Below, piece by piece: positions 46,319 to 56,924 of a DNA stretch of 64,000 bases. The stretch comes from Peromyscus leucopus (Eukaryota > Chordata > Mammalia > Rodentia > Cricetidae). Below the pieces are notes generated by a model. It saw only the letters and a list, made by a program, of their open reading frames with translations. It was not told where the DNA came from and did not search any database. Position 1 is the stretch's first letter. Each line of letters opens with the position of its first letter. The position numbers and the translations under genes are program-made. The stretch covers positions 58,723,660 through 58,787,659 of the forward strand of contig NC_051079.1 in the NCBI RefSeq assembly GCF_004664715.2, given 5' to 3'.

Positions 46319-47342
46319 CAAGAGTTTCCACCTAAAACCTGAGTAAAAAGATTCTAAAATGGAGCTAAAAACAGTTCCTCTTTCAAGTTAGTGGTAGCCT
46401 GCATGTTTGAGCTGCTATGGCGGGTTACTAGTGTGCGCTTGACCTGCAGTATGGCAGGAATGAGGCCTCTGCAAGTGGCACATAAAGCTGCGTGGTGGAT
46501 TTAGCCTTTGCTATTTCAAAACAAAAAGAGATTTCTGGGCTACACGCTGCTTTGATAGAAGCATAGACCCACTATTTCTGAGAGTTGATAGATCCCAGAG
46601 CTGACGGAAAACGTACCACCGCCATTTTGGGAAGCTGAGGTGGGCGGAGCCATCAGCCACAACACCGTTTCAGTCTTTGAATGCTACAGTTTAAAACAAT
46701 AAGTTCACAATAACACTGATTCAGATGGAAAAGTTTACAATATATGTAAAAATGTACATAGGCTTAAAAGAGAGAAAGAAATAAATATATACAGTTATAT
46801 AAACAAATAGACAGTTTTTAAAAATAAAGTCTTTAAAAAAGTAAAGGTAATAAGCCACATAAAGATGGGTATCACACAGAGAATCTGGATTATGTTGTCT
46901 TTGATATTAGTAACTGAAGAAAAACAGTTGATTGTAAAAGCTGTTGAGTTATGCCAAAATGTATACTTTAAAGGTACCTTGACTTCAAAATTTGGATTTA
47001 AGGATATGTTGCCTTGGAAAGGAGGCTCTGCTTTTGTTTCCACAGAAAGCCAAAGGCTACGGATTTGTTCCAGATTAAGATACATCGGGTTTGACCAGCC
47101 AAGACCACCTGAAAGGTCTCCAATGACACCATGGCCCAGATGATCCAACATCCAGAACCATTTCAAGACAACTGTCTCAGACGATACATCCTCATGGACT
47201 ACTCCATAATCCTAAAATTTTCTTTGTGTCCCCATAAGATACAGTACCCCCCTCCAGCAGAAAGTAGCAAAAGAAGCTATGCCCAAATTCCCAAATGTAC
47301 CAAGCTGGCTTTGGAGATGTGTAAAAGTTAAAAACCTTCCTT

Positions 47343-47369
47343 TAAAAAAAAAAGAAAGAAAGGGGGAAG
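47343..47369 (+). promoter_or_regulatory. Polypurine tract
   Basis: An A-rich then AAAGAAAGGGGGAAG purine run abuts the 3' LTR. Confidence 0.85.
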
Positions 47370-47747
47370 TGCTGTGGGATGGTCTGTATGTCAAATGTGT
47401 TACTCTGATTGATCAATAAATAAAGCACTGATTGGCCAGTGGCCAGGCAGGAAGTATAGGTGGGACTAACAGAGAGGAGAACTGAGAGAACAGGAAGGCA
47501 GAGGGAGACACTGACAGCCACCACCATGACAAACAGCATGTGAAGATGCCGGTAAGCCATGAGCCACATGGCAAGGTATATATTTATAGAAATGGATTAA
47601 TTTAAGATGTAAGAACTAGATAGCTAAAAGCCTGAGCCATTAGGCCAAACAATTTAAGTACTATAAGTGCCTGTGTGTTTATTTTATAAGTGGGCTATTG
47701 GACTGCCGGGGCGTGGTGGGACCTGGAGAGAAAATTCTTCAGCTACA
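47370..47747 (+). mobile_element. 3' LTR of the compact mys-like element
   Basis: 378 bases, TGCTGTGGGAT to CAGCTACA, followed by the AGTACC duplication. Changes from the 5' LTR are mostly transitions, several at CpG sites. Confidence 0.95.
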
Positions 47748-47753
47748 AGTACC

Positions 47754-48690
47754 AATATCAAATATTTCCTGGCTTTGAATATTAAAATTTGGAAGAATCC
47801 ATGTACAGGGAAGCGACAATCCATCTTTGTGTTTTTCATGACAGAGTAAGACACTTCTGAGTAGGATTTTGAAAGTTTTCAATATCCAAAGTATATCAGT
47901 TCTCTGTTATTTTATTAACATACTCAGGGCAGTTAACTAAAAAAAAAAAATTAAAGATTACTGGGCTCATGTTTCTGGAGGTTACAGTTTAAGACCAGAT
48001 AGCTCTGTTATGTTAGGCTTTGGAAAAGGGTAGTCCAACATTAAAGGAGCAAATCGATTGTGGTGTCCAAACTTATTACTGTTCAGAAACAGGAAAACAT
48101 CCCCAAAAGTTTCATTAAAGACACACCTCTAATGGCCTATGGATTTCTCAATTGAATCCCTTTCTCAGGTGTTCTATTTCCTCCCAACACTACCATTAAA
48201 AGCTATAAAATTTGGGAACCACAATTTCAGCACATAGACTTTTGGAGAATATTTAACTAAAGCAACGTACTAGACATTGGCAATGCTTAAAACAGGGTAA
48301 AGAAAACAAATGGACACATTAGCCTAGGTACTTCAGACTTCTAAATAATCCAGAGAATGAAAGAAAAAGTCTAATTAAGGCATTTCTCATGGAAGTTTTA
48401 CATTATGTGTTTGGTTTCATACTCTCCCATGTACTTAAATATTTTTGCCACTTATTAAAATTATTTTGTATTTTATAATACAAATTAGACTTTGGACTGA
48501 TGTTGGCAATTATAGCCATTTTCTACTACTAAACAATTATTAGAAAAGATAATAAGGCAAATTAATATGTAGTCATTTTAGGTACATTTTCAAGGTCAAG
48601 CAGAGATATATTTTAGAAAACAGGTTATCTTCAAACCCTTCAGAGATCTACAGAATATGGCATTTAAAATGTTTTAGTAACATAGATTTT
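47754..48690. other. Unassigned sequence
   Basis: No feature recognised; AT-rich, with an A10 run near 47941. Confidence 0.4.
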
Positions 48691-48758
48691 TCTTCTTCTT
48701 CTTCTTCTTCTTCTTCTTCTTCTTCTTCTTCTTCTTCTTTTTTTTTTTTTTTTTTTTT
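48691..48758. repeat. (TTC)n then poly-T
   Basis: About 16 TTC units pass into about 21 T, which is the tail of the adjoining minus-strand B1. Confidence 0.95.
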
Positions 48759-48895
48759 GGTTTTTCGAGGCAGGGTTTCTCTGCCTCTTTCCTGGAGCTT
48801 ACTTGGTAGCCCAGGCTGGCCTGGAACTCACAGAGATCCGCCTGACTCTGCCTCCCGAGTGCTGGGATTAAAGGTGTGCGCCACCACTGCCCGGC
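48759..48895 (-). mobile_element. B1 SINE, minus strand
   Basis: A reversed B1 that lacks a dozen bases of the 'tgtgtagctttgcgc' region (ctctgcctctttcctgg). Its head ends at ...ctgcccggc. Beyond the head is a T-rich stretch and tatggccatgagacatg, also found beside the B1 at 52115. Confidence 0.9.
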
Positions 48896-48912
48896 TTTTT
48901 TTCTTTTTTTTT

Positions 48913-50119
48913 ATGGCCATGAGACATGTCGGCTCCTGGCAGCACCAATCTACTTCAAAGAAGATATGGGCATTGAGGAAACTGCATATGGAGTTAACCT
49001 CCATTGTGGCAAATGTTAACCACTGGGCAACAAAGTGCCCGCGCATAGACTGCTGTCAGTATGCTATCTAAATAGACAAACAGGACAGAAAACAAAGGAC
49101 TATCGATTCTGGCCAGGGCAAATGGGGTTGCAGCTTTGGCAACAGGTGTCCTCTGGGGCCAGAACAATATGGCGCCATCATTGAAGTGGCTTTGCAATCG
49201 GGAAAAGGTACAGCGCCCCTTTCTTCAAAGGCAGCTGAACAGGCAGTGGGCCTATGGCTTCTGGTATGCAGTGGAACAGTAGCTCAAACAGTTATTCTTA
49301 AAAGAGAAACTAGGCTTATGGAGTCTAACCTTTCAGTGGTAGACTGGCATTTAATAAAAGAGATGAAGCCACCCACAAGCTGAGAAGAATGGGATGTGGA
49401 GAAGAATAGGATGCTGAGATAAAGCCACCCACAAGCTGAGAAGAATGGAAAGCTGAATTCCAAAAACACCAGCAATTTCCAGAATTTAAAATTCTGAATC
49501 ATGATACGATGCTGGCAGAATTCAAGTTTATCTGGTACATGGAATACTTGCACTGAATGTAAGGTCAAGCTGTGGGCCTTGCATACATCCTACTTCACAA
49601 ATGAGTCTGTCAGATACACTAAGCCTGTAGGCTGAAGATGATGCCCCAATGTGCAGAGAAAACTTAGGTGACTGTCCAGGCTGCTAGCTGTTTCTGTCAA
49701 CTCACATTTTTTTGGAAGTCACTTTTTTGCACTTCCTATTTTACTAGGGAATATTATTTCTTTCTTGGGTCTCTGAGGGAGTTGAAGATTAGATAGTTGT
49801 ACTAACAATTTCCCTTGTTGAGAAATTCAGAAAAGAAACTCACCAAGAGGTGTTAAATGTAAAAGTTTAAAAGACATCGTAAGATAGTTGTCTGTTGTCA
49901 TACAAGATAGGATAGAAAGTGAATTAGGTACATTTTGGACTCACCAAAATAGGATAGATAATTGAATATTTTCTCTGAATTGTCAATGCAAATGGACTAG
50001 ACATTGTTGATGTATTTATTGCTTGTATATATTGTATATAGTTATTGTACTTACTGTATATAGCTTTCCTTATATTTGTTATAACTTTTTAAATTTTTAT
50101 TAGACAAAAAAAGGGGAAA
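48913..50119 (+). mobile_element. Internal sequence of a SINE-bearing-LTR ERV, 5' truncated, non-coding
   Basis: The region ends in a polypurine tract (AAAAAAAGGGGAAA, 50106-50119) directly before an LTR, so it is the 3' part of an element. A tandem duplication of about 60 bases (aagccacccacaagctgag at about 49366 and 49426) lies inside. No retroviral frame is recognisable. No 5' LTR was found; sequence to the left is a B1 and a microsatellite. Confidence 0.6.
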
Positions 50120-50582
50120 TGTGGTGATATTTTATTTGTATGTTAATAAATAAAGTTTGCCTGGAGATCAGAGGAAATAGCAAGCCATTTTAAGTAAACA
50201 CAAAAGTCAGGCAGTGGTAGCACATGCCCTTAATTCTATCACTTAGCAGGCAGGGGCTCTCTGTGTTCAAGGCCACACTAGGGAACAAAGCCAAGTGTGG
50301 TGACACATGCCTTCAATTCCAGTACCAACCATAGAGACCTGGAGGTCTGTACAGACAGGCAATGACAAGGAAGTGAGGTAGCTGGGCTAAGAGCCAATGA
50401 GAGGGCAGAAAAGCAAGGCATATAAAGGCATGGGTAGACAGGAAGTAGCTTGCATTTGGAAGCTGCAGATCTGGTGAGGTAAGGTTGCCTGCTGGCTATT
50501 CCTGTTACCCTGATCTCTAAGGCTTTCACCCCTATATTTGGCTCCATGTTTTTTAAATAGACAATTTAGAAATTCGTCTACA
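50120..50582 (+). mobile_element. 3' LTR, SINE-bearing family, two B1-head modules
   Basis: 463 bases starting TGTGGTGATATTTTATT and ending GAAATTCGTCTACA. It has TTAATAAATAAAG near the start and a GCATATAAAGGC TATA-like box at about 50418. Two tandem B1-head-like modules lie at about 50213-50245 and 50290-50325. Related to 59274-59767 and, more distantly, to 4262-4661. Confidence 0.8.
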
Positions 50583-51900
50583 ATCATATTATCTCCCTTC
50601 ATGCTCCTTTTTCCTCCTCACTCCCTAACCTGCACCCAAACCTACTCCAACTCTCTTGTTCTGGTTGTAGCTTCAAGCACAACATTTCTTCCCTCCACAC
50701 TGTGTGATGACTGCCTTAGTCAGAGCCAAGTATTCCTCTAAGCATCTGGTCCCAGTTTGTGGTCTAAATAATGACAGCTGATTCCCAGGACACATGCTGA
50801 ATCTAGTGGCTACCCAGTGTTCCTCATTCCCCAATGTCTTTGTGTTAGCCATAGATATCTAGCAACACTCTCTGCCTGTAAACCCAGTGGCCACACCAAG
50901 TGGGAATTGGGTATGAGATTTTACTCTCCCTTCGGTTCACTATTAGATTCCTCTTGGTTCATCCCCAGCATTGTAATAGACTGCTTGCAAGAGCTTATTC
51001 TCCCATCTTACCTCCATTTCCTGGAAAGCACCACTGAACCTTATGGCAGACCCAAATTTCCTGCTTCCTGTATACCCTCTCAGCCCTGTTCTAGCCCATC
51101 CCATTACTTTGTGTCAGCTCTCATAACTAGAAACACTTTCAACCCAGGACCCCTAATGTCACATCTGGCAGGGACTCAGGTAGGTGACTCACATTATGCT
51201 TCCTGTCCTTCATTACAATCTCGGCATTCTCAGCCCCAGCCAGGTAAGAACCTGCTTACAGGTGTCCCTACTTCCACCTCAAATTCATTCACTGGCAATT
51301 CAATCCTTGATTCAGAACTAGCTGTTTAATCCTTGTCTCTCCATATAATTATTTTTACCTTGCTGCCATCTACATACAGAATCCCTTCTTCCCACCAAAA
51401 TTCCAATCCCCCATGGATCCCACCTCTATTTGTGAACGGGATACCCTTAGCTCTTTCTTAAAGTCCCTCTTTGCCTTTTCTCCTACCCTCCCTCCACTCT
51501 TCTCTGTTACTCATTGAACTGCACAAAAGCATTTTTTCTACCAGGCCATTATCAACTTCTGCACATCCCTAAGATCCAGAGATGGCAACAGAAACCAACA
51601 AATGGAATATATTTACCCAACAAAGACAAGAGCAGATATCAAAACCTAGAATCACAATCATCCCAACACCAGATGCCTAGATGTTAACACACAAACACAA
51701 TAATAAACAAGATGATATGTTTCCACCTGAACTCAGTACTGATAAAAGCAATATATATGAAGCATAAGACAAGAACTTGAAAATAGCTATTATGAATACG
51801 TTCAAGGACCTAAAAGAGGATATAAATAAACCTCTTAATGAAGTCTGTGAAAACACAGACACTGGAAGGAAATAGAGAAACACTTTATGATTTCCCCCAG
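50583..51900 (+). mobile_element. L1 5' region: probable 5' UTR and ORF1 start, plus strand
   Basis: From about 51570 the text follows the start of rodent L1 ORF1 and its leader ('gagatggcaacagaaac', 'aacaccagatgcctagatg', 'acacaataataaacaaga', 'ctaaaagaggatataaataaa'). The GC-richer part to its left, holding a 170-codon plus frame at 50817-51329, is placed and composed like an L1 5' UTR. It has no domain I recognise and is not called a gene. Confidence 0.5.
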
Positions 51901-52022
51901 TCTCATTCCCTGCCTATAGCAGGTTGATTGTAGGATCCAGCCCTCCATTTCTGGATATCAACATAACAGAAACAAGAGAAAGTTTACCAAATCATGGAAC
52001 TGACAAATGTACTACTAATGAT

Positions 52023-52346
52023 CCTTAAGTTAGTAGGTCATACATTTATCCAGTACTTTGAGATTTTCTTCTTCTTGTGGAAGCCATGTCTCATAGCCAT
52101 AAAAAAGAAAAAAAGCCGGGCGGTGGTGGCACACGCCTTTAATCCCAGCACTCGGGAGGCAGAGGCAGGCGGATCTCTGTGAGTTCGAGGCCAGCCTGGG
52201 CTACCAAGTGAGTCCCAGGAAAGGCGCAAAGCTACATAGAGAAACCCTGTCTTGAAAAACAAAACAAAACAAAACAAAAATCTGCCTTCCACAAGAAGAA
52301 GAAAATCTCAAAGTACTGGATAAATGTATGACCTACTAACTTAAGG
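52023..52346. repeat. Perfect 61 bp inverted repeat around a B1
   Basis: Left arm 52023-52083 and right arm 52286-52346 are exact reverse complements (left begins CCTTAAGTTAGTAGG, right ends CCTACTAACTTAAGG). The 202 base loop holds a B1. The right arm abuts L1 ORF2 sequence. Confidence 0.97.
52115..52280 (+). mobile_element. B1 SINE, plus strand, in the loop of the inverted repeat
   Basis: It starts GCCGGGCGGTGGTGGCAC and ends with AAAACAAAAC repeats. Its 5' flank (52084-52114) matches that of the B1 at 48759-48895. Confidence 0.95.
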
Positions 52347-52569
52347 AAAGGATTAAGTCAAAATATCTTTATTTACAGATGATCTAATTTATACATAAAT
52401 GACCCTAAAATTTCCACTGGGAAACTTCCTCAGCTGATAAACACCCCAGAAAAGTAGCAAGATACAAAATTAACACTCAAAATCAGTAACCTTCCTATAC
52501 TTAAATGACAAATGGCCTGAGAAAGAAGTCTAGAAATGACATCTTTTGTAATAGCCTCAGTGTGTGCGT

Positions 52570-52619
<50 letters not shown>

Positions 52620-53103
52620 CATCTAACCAAGTAAGTGAAAGACATGTATGAAAAAAAATTTAAAGATATCGAAGAAAGAAATAGAAGAACATATGACATG
52701 ATACAAATGTATTCCCATGTTCATGGATCAGTAAGATTAATATAGTAAAAATGGCCATCCTACCAAAAGCAATATACAGATTCAACACCCCTCTCTCCGA
52801 AATTATAACACAATTATTACAGAAATTGGAAAAACAATTTTCAGCTTCATATAGAAACCCACAAAAACAAACACCTACAACAATCCTGACTACTAAAAGA
52901 GCTTCTGGTGGTATCGTCATCCCTGATATTAAGTTGCACTACAGAACCATAGTAATAAAAACAGCATGGTACTGGCATAAAAACAGACATATTGACCCAA
53001 AGAATTGAATTGAAGACCTAGACATAAATTCACACTCTTAAGGGCACTGCATTTTGTCAAATAAGCCAGAAATGCACAGTGAATAAAAGAAAGTATCTTC
53101 AAC
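52347..53103 (+). mobile_element. L1 ORF2 fragment after the RT domain, plus strand
   Basis: The DNA follows rodent L1 ORF2 from 'aagtcaaaatatctttattt' onward. The frame 52751-53008 has the L1 signatures MAILPKAIYRFN, GGIVIPDIKLHYR and IVIKTAWYWHKNRHID. A (CA)n microsatellite at 52573-52618 interrupts it. Stops and shifts make it non-functional. Confidence 0.9.
52573..52618. repeat. (CA)n microsatellite
   Basis: About 23 CA units within the L1 fragment. Confidence 0.95.
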
Positions 53104-53390
53104 AGGATTGTTTTAGGTGTCCTGGGTTTTTTGTACATTTAGGGATAGTAACATGCCTATCAAGGGCTTAAAAGTTAGCATCTACATATTAAGAGAATGC
53201 ATGCCATACTTGTCATTTTGGGTTTGGATTACCTCACTCAGGATTATTTTTTCTAGCTCCATCCATTTACCTTCGAATTTCATGTTTTATTTATTTATTT
53301 TTTTAATAGCCGGGTAATAGTCCATTGTGTAAATGTACTGTATTTTCCTGATCCTTTGATCTATTGTTCCTTTGATCTATTTCATTGTGT
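53104..53390 (-). mobile_element. Inverted L1 segment, ORF2 C-terminus
   Basis: The reverse complement reads the ORF2 end (a GKWMELEKIILSEVIQTQND tract). It lies in opposite orientation between plus-strand ORF2 and plus-strand 3' UTR. Confidence 0.8.
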
Positions 53391-53393
53391 GTA

Positions 53394-53426
<33 letters not shown>
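53391..53426. repeat. (GT)n microsatellite
   Basis: TGTA then about 15 GT units at the junction of the inverted L1 segment and the 3' UTR. Confidence 0.95.
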
Positions 53427-53428
<2 letters not shown>

Positions 53429-54658
53429 ATATGTGTGTGTGAACACATATATGAAAGAAATCTAAATAGAAACACGAATTACAGAGGAGACAAAGCTCCC
53501 AACTAGACCTTTCTCACCTCTAGTGCCAGGATTGGGTTAGATCTAATTTAGTTGTTAGCCAAGGTGCTCCCACAGAAATGCTTAAAACAACTCATGTTAT
53601 TGCTGCAACAATGGTAGCTCACCACAAACTGATGGTGAGGTTGAGCTCTGAAGACAGCGCCTATATATCTCATTGAACATGGAGAAGTTGAGCCTACCTA
53701 GGGACTTCACCCCCACTGGATAATGTTCTTGGTGCTGAAAGACACTCTGCCTACTACTAGAAGAGAAAGCTAAACATTAACCCAGCTACAACCCCCTTCA
53801 TACCCAATGGTTACCTGGCCTCGTGCTTTACCAGTAATAGTAACAAATGACTGCATTTAAGGCCCACTCTGTGAGATAGAACCTATGCTTAGATGGCTCA
53901 GGTGACTGAGACTAGCTAGGTCAGGGACCTTTGGGAAAACCATACTACTGTTATACTAAAGGAACATAGCAATAAAATGACTCCTAAGGACATTCTGCTA
54001 CACTCATAGATCAGTGTCTTGCTCAGTCATCATCATAGAAGCTTCTTCTTGCAGTAGATATGAACTAATATAGAGACCCATAACTGGACAATGTGAAAAG
54101 AGCGGGAGACCTTAGGAAATTCAATCCTAAATGGGATATCTCCACCAGCCATCCCCAATGACCCCCAAGGCCCAGGGAGCTATGTGGAAGAGAAAACAGA
54201 AGATTGTAAGAGCCAGTGGGGATGGATGACACAAAAGAAATATATCCACATAGGAAATCACTAATCCACATATGAAATCCCACGAGTCTGTAGCAGCATG
54301 CATAGGGCCTGCATAGCTACAAACAGCTGGGGTCCCAACACTGAGAGAGGAAATGGACAAGAGCCCCCATCCTTGGCCCAGAGGCTATCTCCAGTTAACA
54401 ACAGGTTGCCATGGGAAAATTAGTTTTCACCAAGGGTGTCTTTCTAGGCATACAAACCCCACTTAAGAGAGCCTCCAAGTCCAGCGGGTGATTGCCAACA
54501 CAAAATCAACTCAATGGTATTTTTGGAGATGCTTTTTCTCACTTTTTCATTGGGACTACCAGCCCACAAATAATGACAGAGACTTACCATTAATTATAAA
54601 AGCTTGACCTTAACTTCAGCTTTTTCCTAACTAGTTCTTATAACTTAAATTAATCCAT

Positions 54659-54730
54659 ATGCATATATATACATATATATGCATATATATACATATATAT
54701 ACATATATATACACATATACATATACATAT
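54659..54730. repeat. (ATATAC)n-rich microsatellite
   Basis: Impure ATATATACAT units, probably grown from the tail of the adjoining reversed B1. Confidence 0.9.
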
Positions 54731-54862
54731 GGTTTCTCTGTGTAGCTTTGCACCTTTCCTGGAACTCACTTTGGAGACCAGGCTGGCCTTGAACTCACAG
54801 AGATCCGCCTGCCTCTGCCTCCCAAGTGCTGGGATTAAAGGCATGTGCCACCACACCCCGGC
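54731..54862 (-). mobile_element. B1 SINE, minus strand, inside the LTR
   Basis: A reversed B1 from ggtttctctgtgtagctttg to ccaccacaccccggc. The LTR stretch (a)ttaatccatat on its left recurs as cttaacccatat on its right, an imperfect target duplication. Confidence 0.9.
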
Positions 54863-55701
54863 TTAACCCATATATTTTAATCATTCTTTGAGGAGACTCA
54901 TTTCTGTACTGCCCATTCTGCTCCTTCTGTATCTGGCTGATGACTCCACCTCTCTTCCTCCCCGAGTCCTCTCCTTCTCTGGAAGTCTCACCTAACCTCT
55001 TCCTGCCTTGCTATTGGTTGTTCAGCTTTTTATTACACCAATCACAGTGACAAATCTTACACAGTGTACAAATAATCCCACAACAGTCTCATAAACTTTG
55101 ACACTTAAAAAGAAATGTTACTCCTCTTATGGTTATCTATAATGGTTTCTGAATAGTCTTTCATTTTTTTGGGGGGGAGGGGGTGTTTAGGTGTCTCTGC
55201 ATGTGTGTTTTTCCTGTGCTTTTTTTCACTTATTCTCTGTGTGTTTGCTTTGCTTTGTTCTGGTTTGTTTGTTTTTTTAGTGAGAGAGAGAAAAAAGGCA
55301 TGGGGTTGATGATAAGGAGGTTGGGAGAATCTGGAAGGAGATGAGGAAGGAAGACCTGTGATCAGCTGTATTATGAAAAAAATCACTTTCAATAAAATAA
55401 TGAACAAACAAACAAACAAATTTGGCCTTACAGGTGAATACTACCCACGATCTGGCTCAAGCCGATGTAGTGCATGGTGAGAAGAGTTTGATACCATTGT
55501 GGCAGGAGGAATATTCTGACCTTGTCAGAAGAGTCAGAATGAGATGTATATTTCACAAACCTGCCTGGTTTAAAATTAGACTTTTTAACATTACTAAAAT
55601 GTAATTATGTGAACTACTGTATTTACTATTTTTCTTCAGTCTCTGTTTTGAGTCCTTGGAGTTGAATGAGACCTCATTAACTCATTAGACTTCTACATAT
55701 C

Positions 55702-56102
55702 TGCTGTGGGATTGGTCTGTATGTCAAATTGCTCTGATTGATGAATAAATAAAACACTGATTGGCCAGTGTCCAGGCAGGAAATATAGGCAGGACTAACA
55801 GAGAGGAGAATTGAGAGAATTCTGGGAAGTGGAAGGCTGAGGAAGGAGACACTGCCAGCCGCCGCCATGACAAGCAGCATGTGAGGATGCTGGTAAGCCA
55901 TGAGCCATGTGGCAAGGTATAGATTTATGGAAATGGATTAATTTAAGCTATATGAACAGTTAGCAAGAAGCCTGTGACGGCCATACAGTTTGTAAGCAAT
56001 ATAAGTCTCTGTGTTTACTTGGCTGGGTCTGAGTGGCTGTGGGACTGGCGGGTGACAGAGATTTGTCCTGACTGTGGGCAAGGCAGGAAAACTCTAGCTA
56101 CA
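55702..56102 (+). mobile_element. Solo LTR, mys-like, with exact 6 bp duplication
   Basis: 401 bases, TGCTGTGGGATTGG to TCTAGCTACA. CATATC flanks both sides (55696-55701, 56103-56108). It has the AATAAATAAAAC signal region and a CCGCCGCCATG YY1-like site near 55859. The reverse frames are shadows. Confidence 0.95.
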
Positions 56103-56108
56103 CATATC

Positions 56109-56729
56109 TATTAACCTCTCAGAAATCACATCTCTGTGGTCACTAGAGGAAACTTGTTCTAAATGAACTGAAGGATATTCTCATTTTATTCCATCCTATT
56201 CTTTGAATATCATATTTGAGGATCAGAGAATATTTTATACTTTCTTACCTTTATATTTTGGATGGAGTTTTATTTTGCATAATTCTGCACTAAGGTGCAA
56301 AATTTGTCAATCGCAGTAGAAGAAATTCTGAAAGATGATTAAAAAAAGAATGAGCATTCTGTGCCATGAATGCATTCATGGATTTAAAACACCAAAAGTA
56401 GATTGCAAATAGGTTTCATTTTCAGTATTTCACATAAAGAATGTTTTGTTCATGTGCTCTAATTTTAGCAATTTAAAACTCCAACGTTCACCTGTTTTCT
56501 ACATTATTACCTGGAATAGTTTCACTGATTAATTCACTCCACCTACTACCACCATTGAATAACCTTAAAAGCTATAAAAGGAGGAAAATTATGTAATTGG
56601 TGCACTGTTCTTGTTGATGGATACATATATTCATCTGTTATGCCTGAATTAGCTACTGTTCTTAAAAATAACATCTATCTACATTTAGTTAAGTATTTAT
56701 ATACAAAATCGATTGGTATCAGGCATTCC
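56109..56729. other. Unassigned sequence
   Basis: Nothing recognised. Confidence 0.4.
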
Positions 56730-56743
56730 AAATGACTAATCTT

Positions 56744-56910
56744 TTTCTTTTCTTTCCTTTTTTTTTTTTAAGACAGGGTTTCTCCATGTATTTTTGGTGC
56801 CTGTCCTGAATCTCACTCTGTAGACCAGGCTGGCCTCGAACTCACAGAGATCTGACTGGCTCTGCCTCCCAAGGGCTGGGATTAAAGGCATATGCCACCA
56901 CCAACCAGCC
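56744..56910 (-). mobile_element. B1 SINE, minus strand
   Basis: A reversed B1 with T-rich tail. Flanks aaatgactaatctt (56730-56743) and agatgacttatctt (56911-56924) agree at 12 of 14 bases, a degraded target duplication. Confidence 0.92.
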
Positions 56911-56924
56911 AGATGACTTATCTT

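Larger units (their letters stand above)
46299..47369 (+). mobile_element. Internal region of the compact element, non-coding
   Basis: Only 1071 bases lie between the LTRs. No gag, pol or env frame was recognised. The longest frames (46865-47143 plus, 46795-47166 minus) oppose each other and lack retroviral motifs. A CCGCCATTTTGG YY1-like site lies near 46620. The end is a purine tract. The element must have been mobilised in trans. Confidence 0.85.
54542..55085 (-). mobile_element. Mys-like LTR, minus strand, itself split by a B1
   Basis: In sense it starts TGTTGTGGGATTATTTG and shares the 'atggattaatttaag' stretch with the LTRs at 45921 and 55702. The interrupted L1 gives its limits: flanks TTCTCA (54536-54541) and GTCTCA (55086-55091) match at five of six positions. 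Confidence 0.75.
53450..55410 (+). mobile_element. L1 3' UTR, plus strand, split by an LTR
   Basis: Landmarks: 'cacagaaatgcttaaaac', 'tgctgcaacaatggtagc', 'cctaaggacattctgcta', 'ctatctccagttaacaac', 'ctcaatggtatttttgg', then after the LTR 'gtctcataaactttgacac', a G-rich run (55170-55185) and an end with 'ttcaataaaataatg' (about 55390). It is interrupted at 54542-55085. Confidence 0.8.

Noticed and set aside
46795..47166. A 123-codon minus-strand frame in the compact LTR element
   Set aside because: It is opposite to the element's sense and has no homology that I recognise; probably a shadow.
50817..51329. The longest open frame in the window, 170 codons, as a gene
   Set aside because: It has no recognisable domain and lies just upstream of L1 ORF1-type sequence in the same strand, where an L1 5' UTR is expected.
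53104..53390. Twin-priming explanation for the inverted L1 segment
   Set aside because: Twin priming inverts the 5' part of an insert; here sense ORF2 lies on the 5' side and sense 3' UTR on the 3' side.
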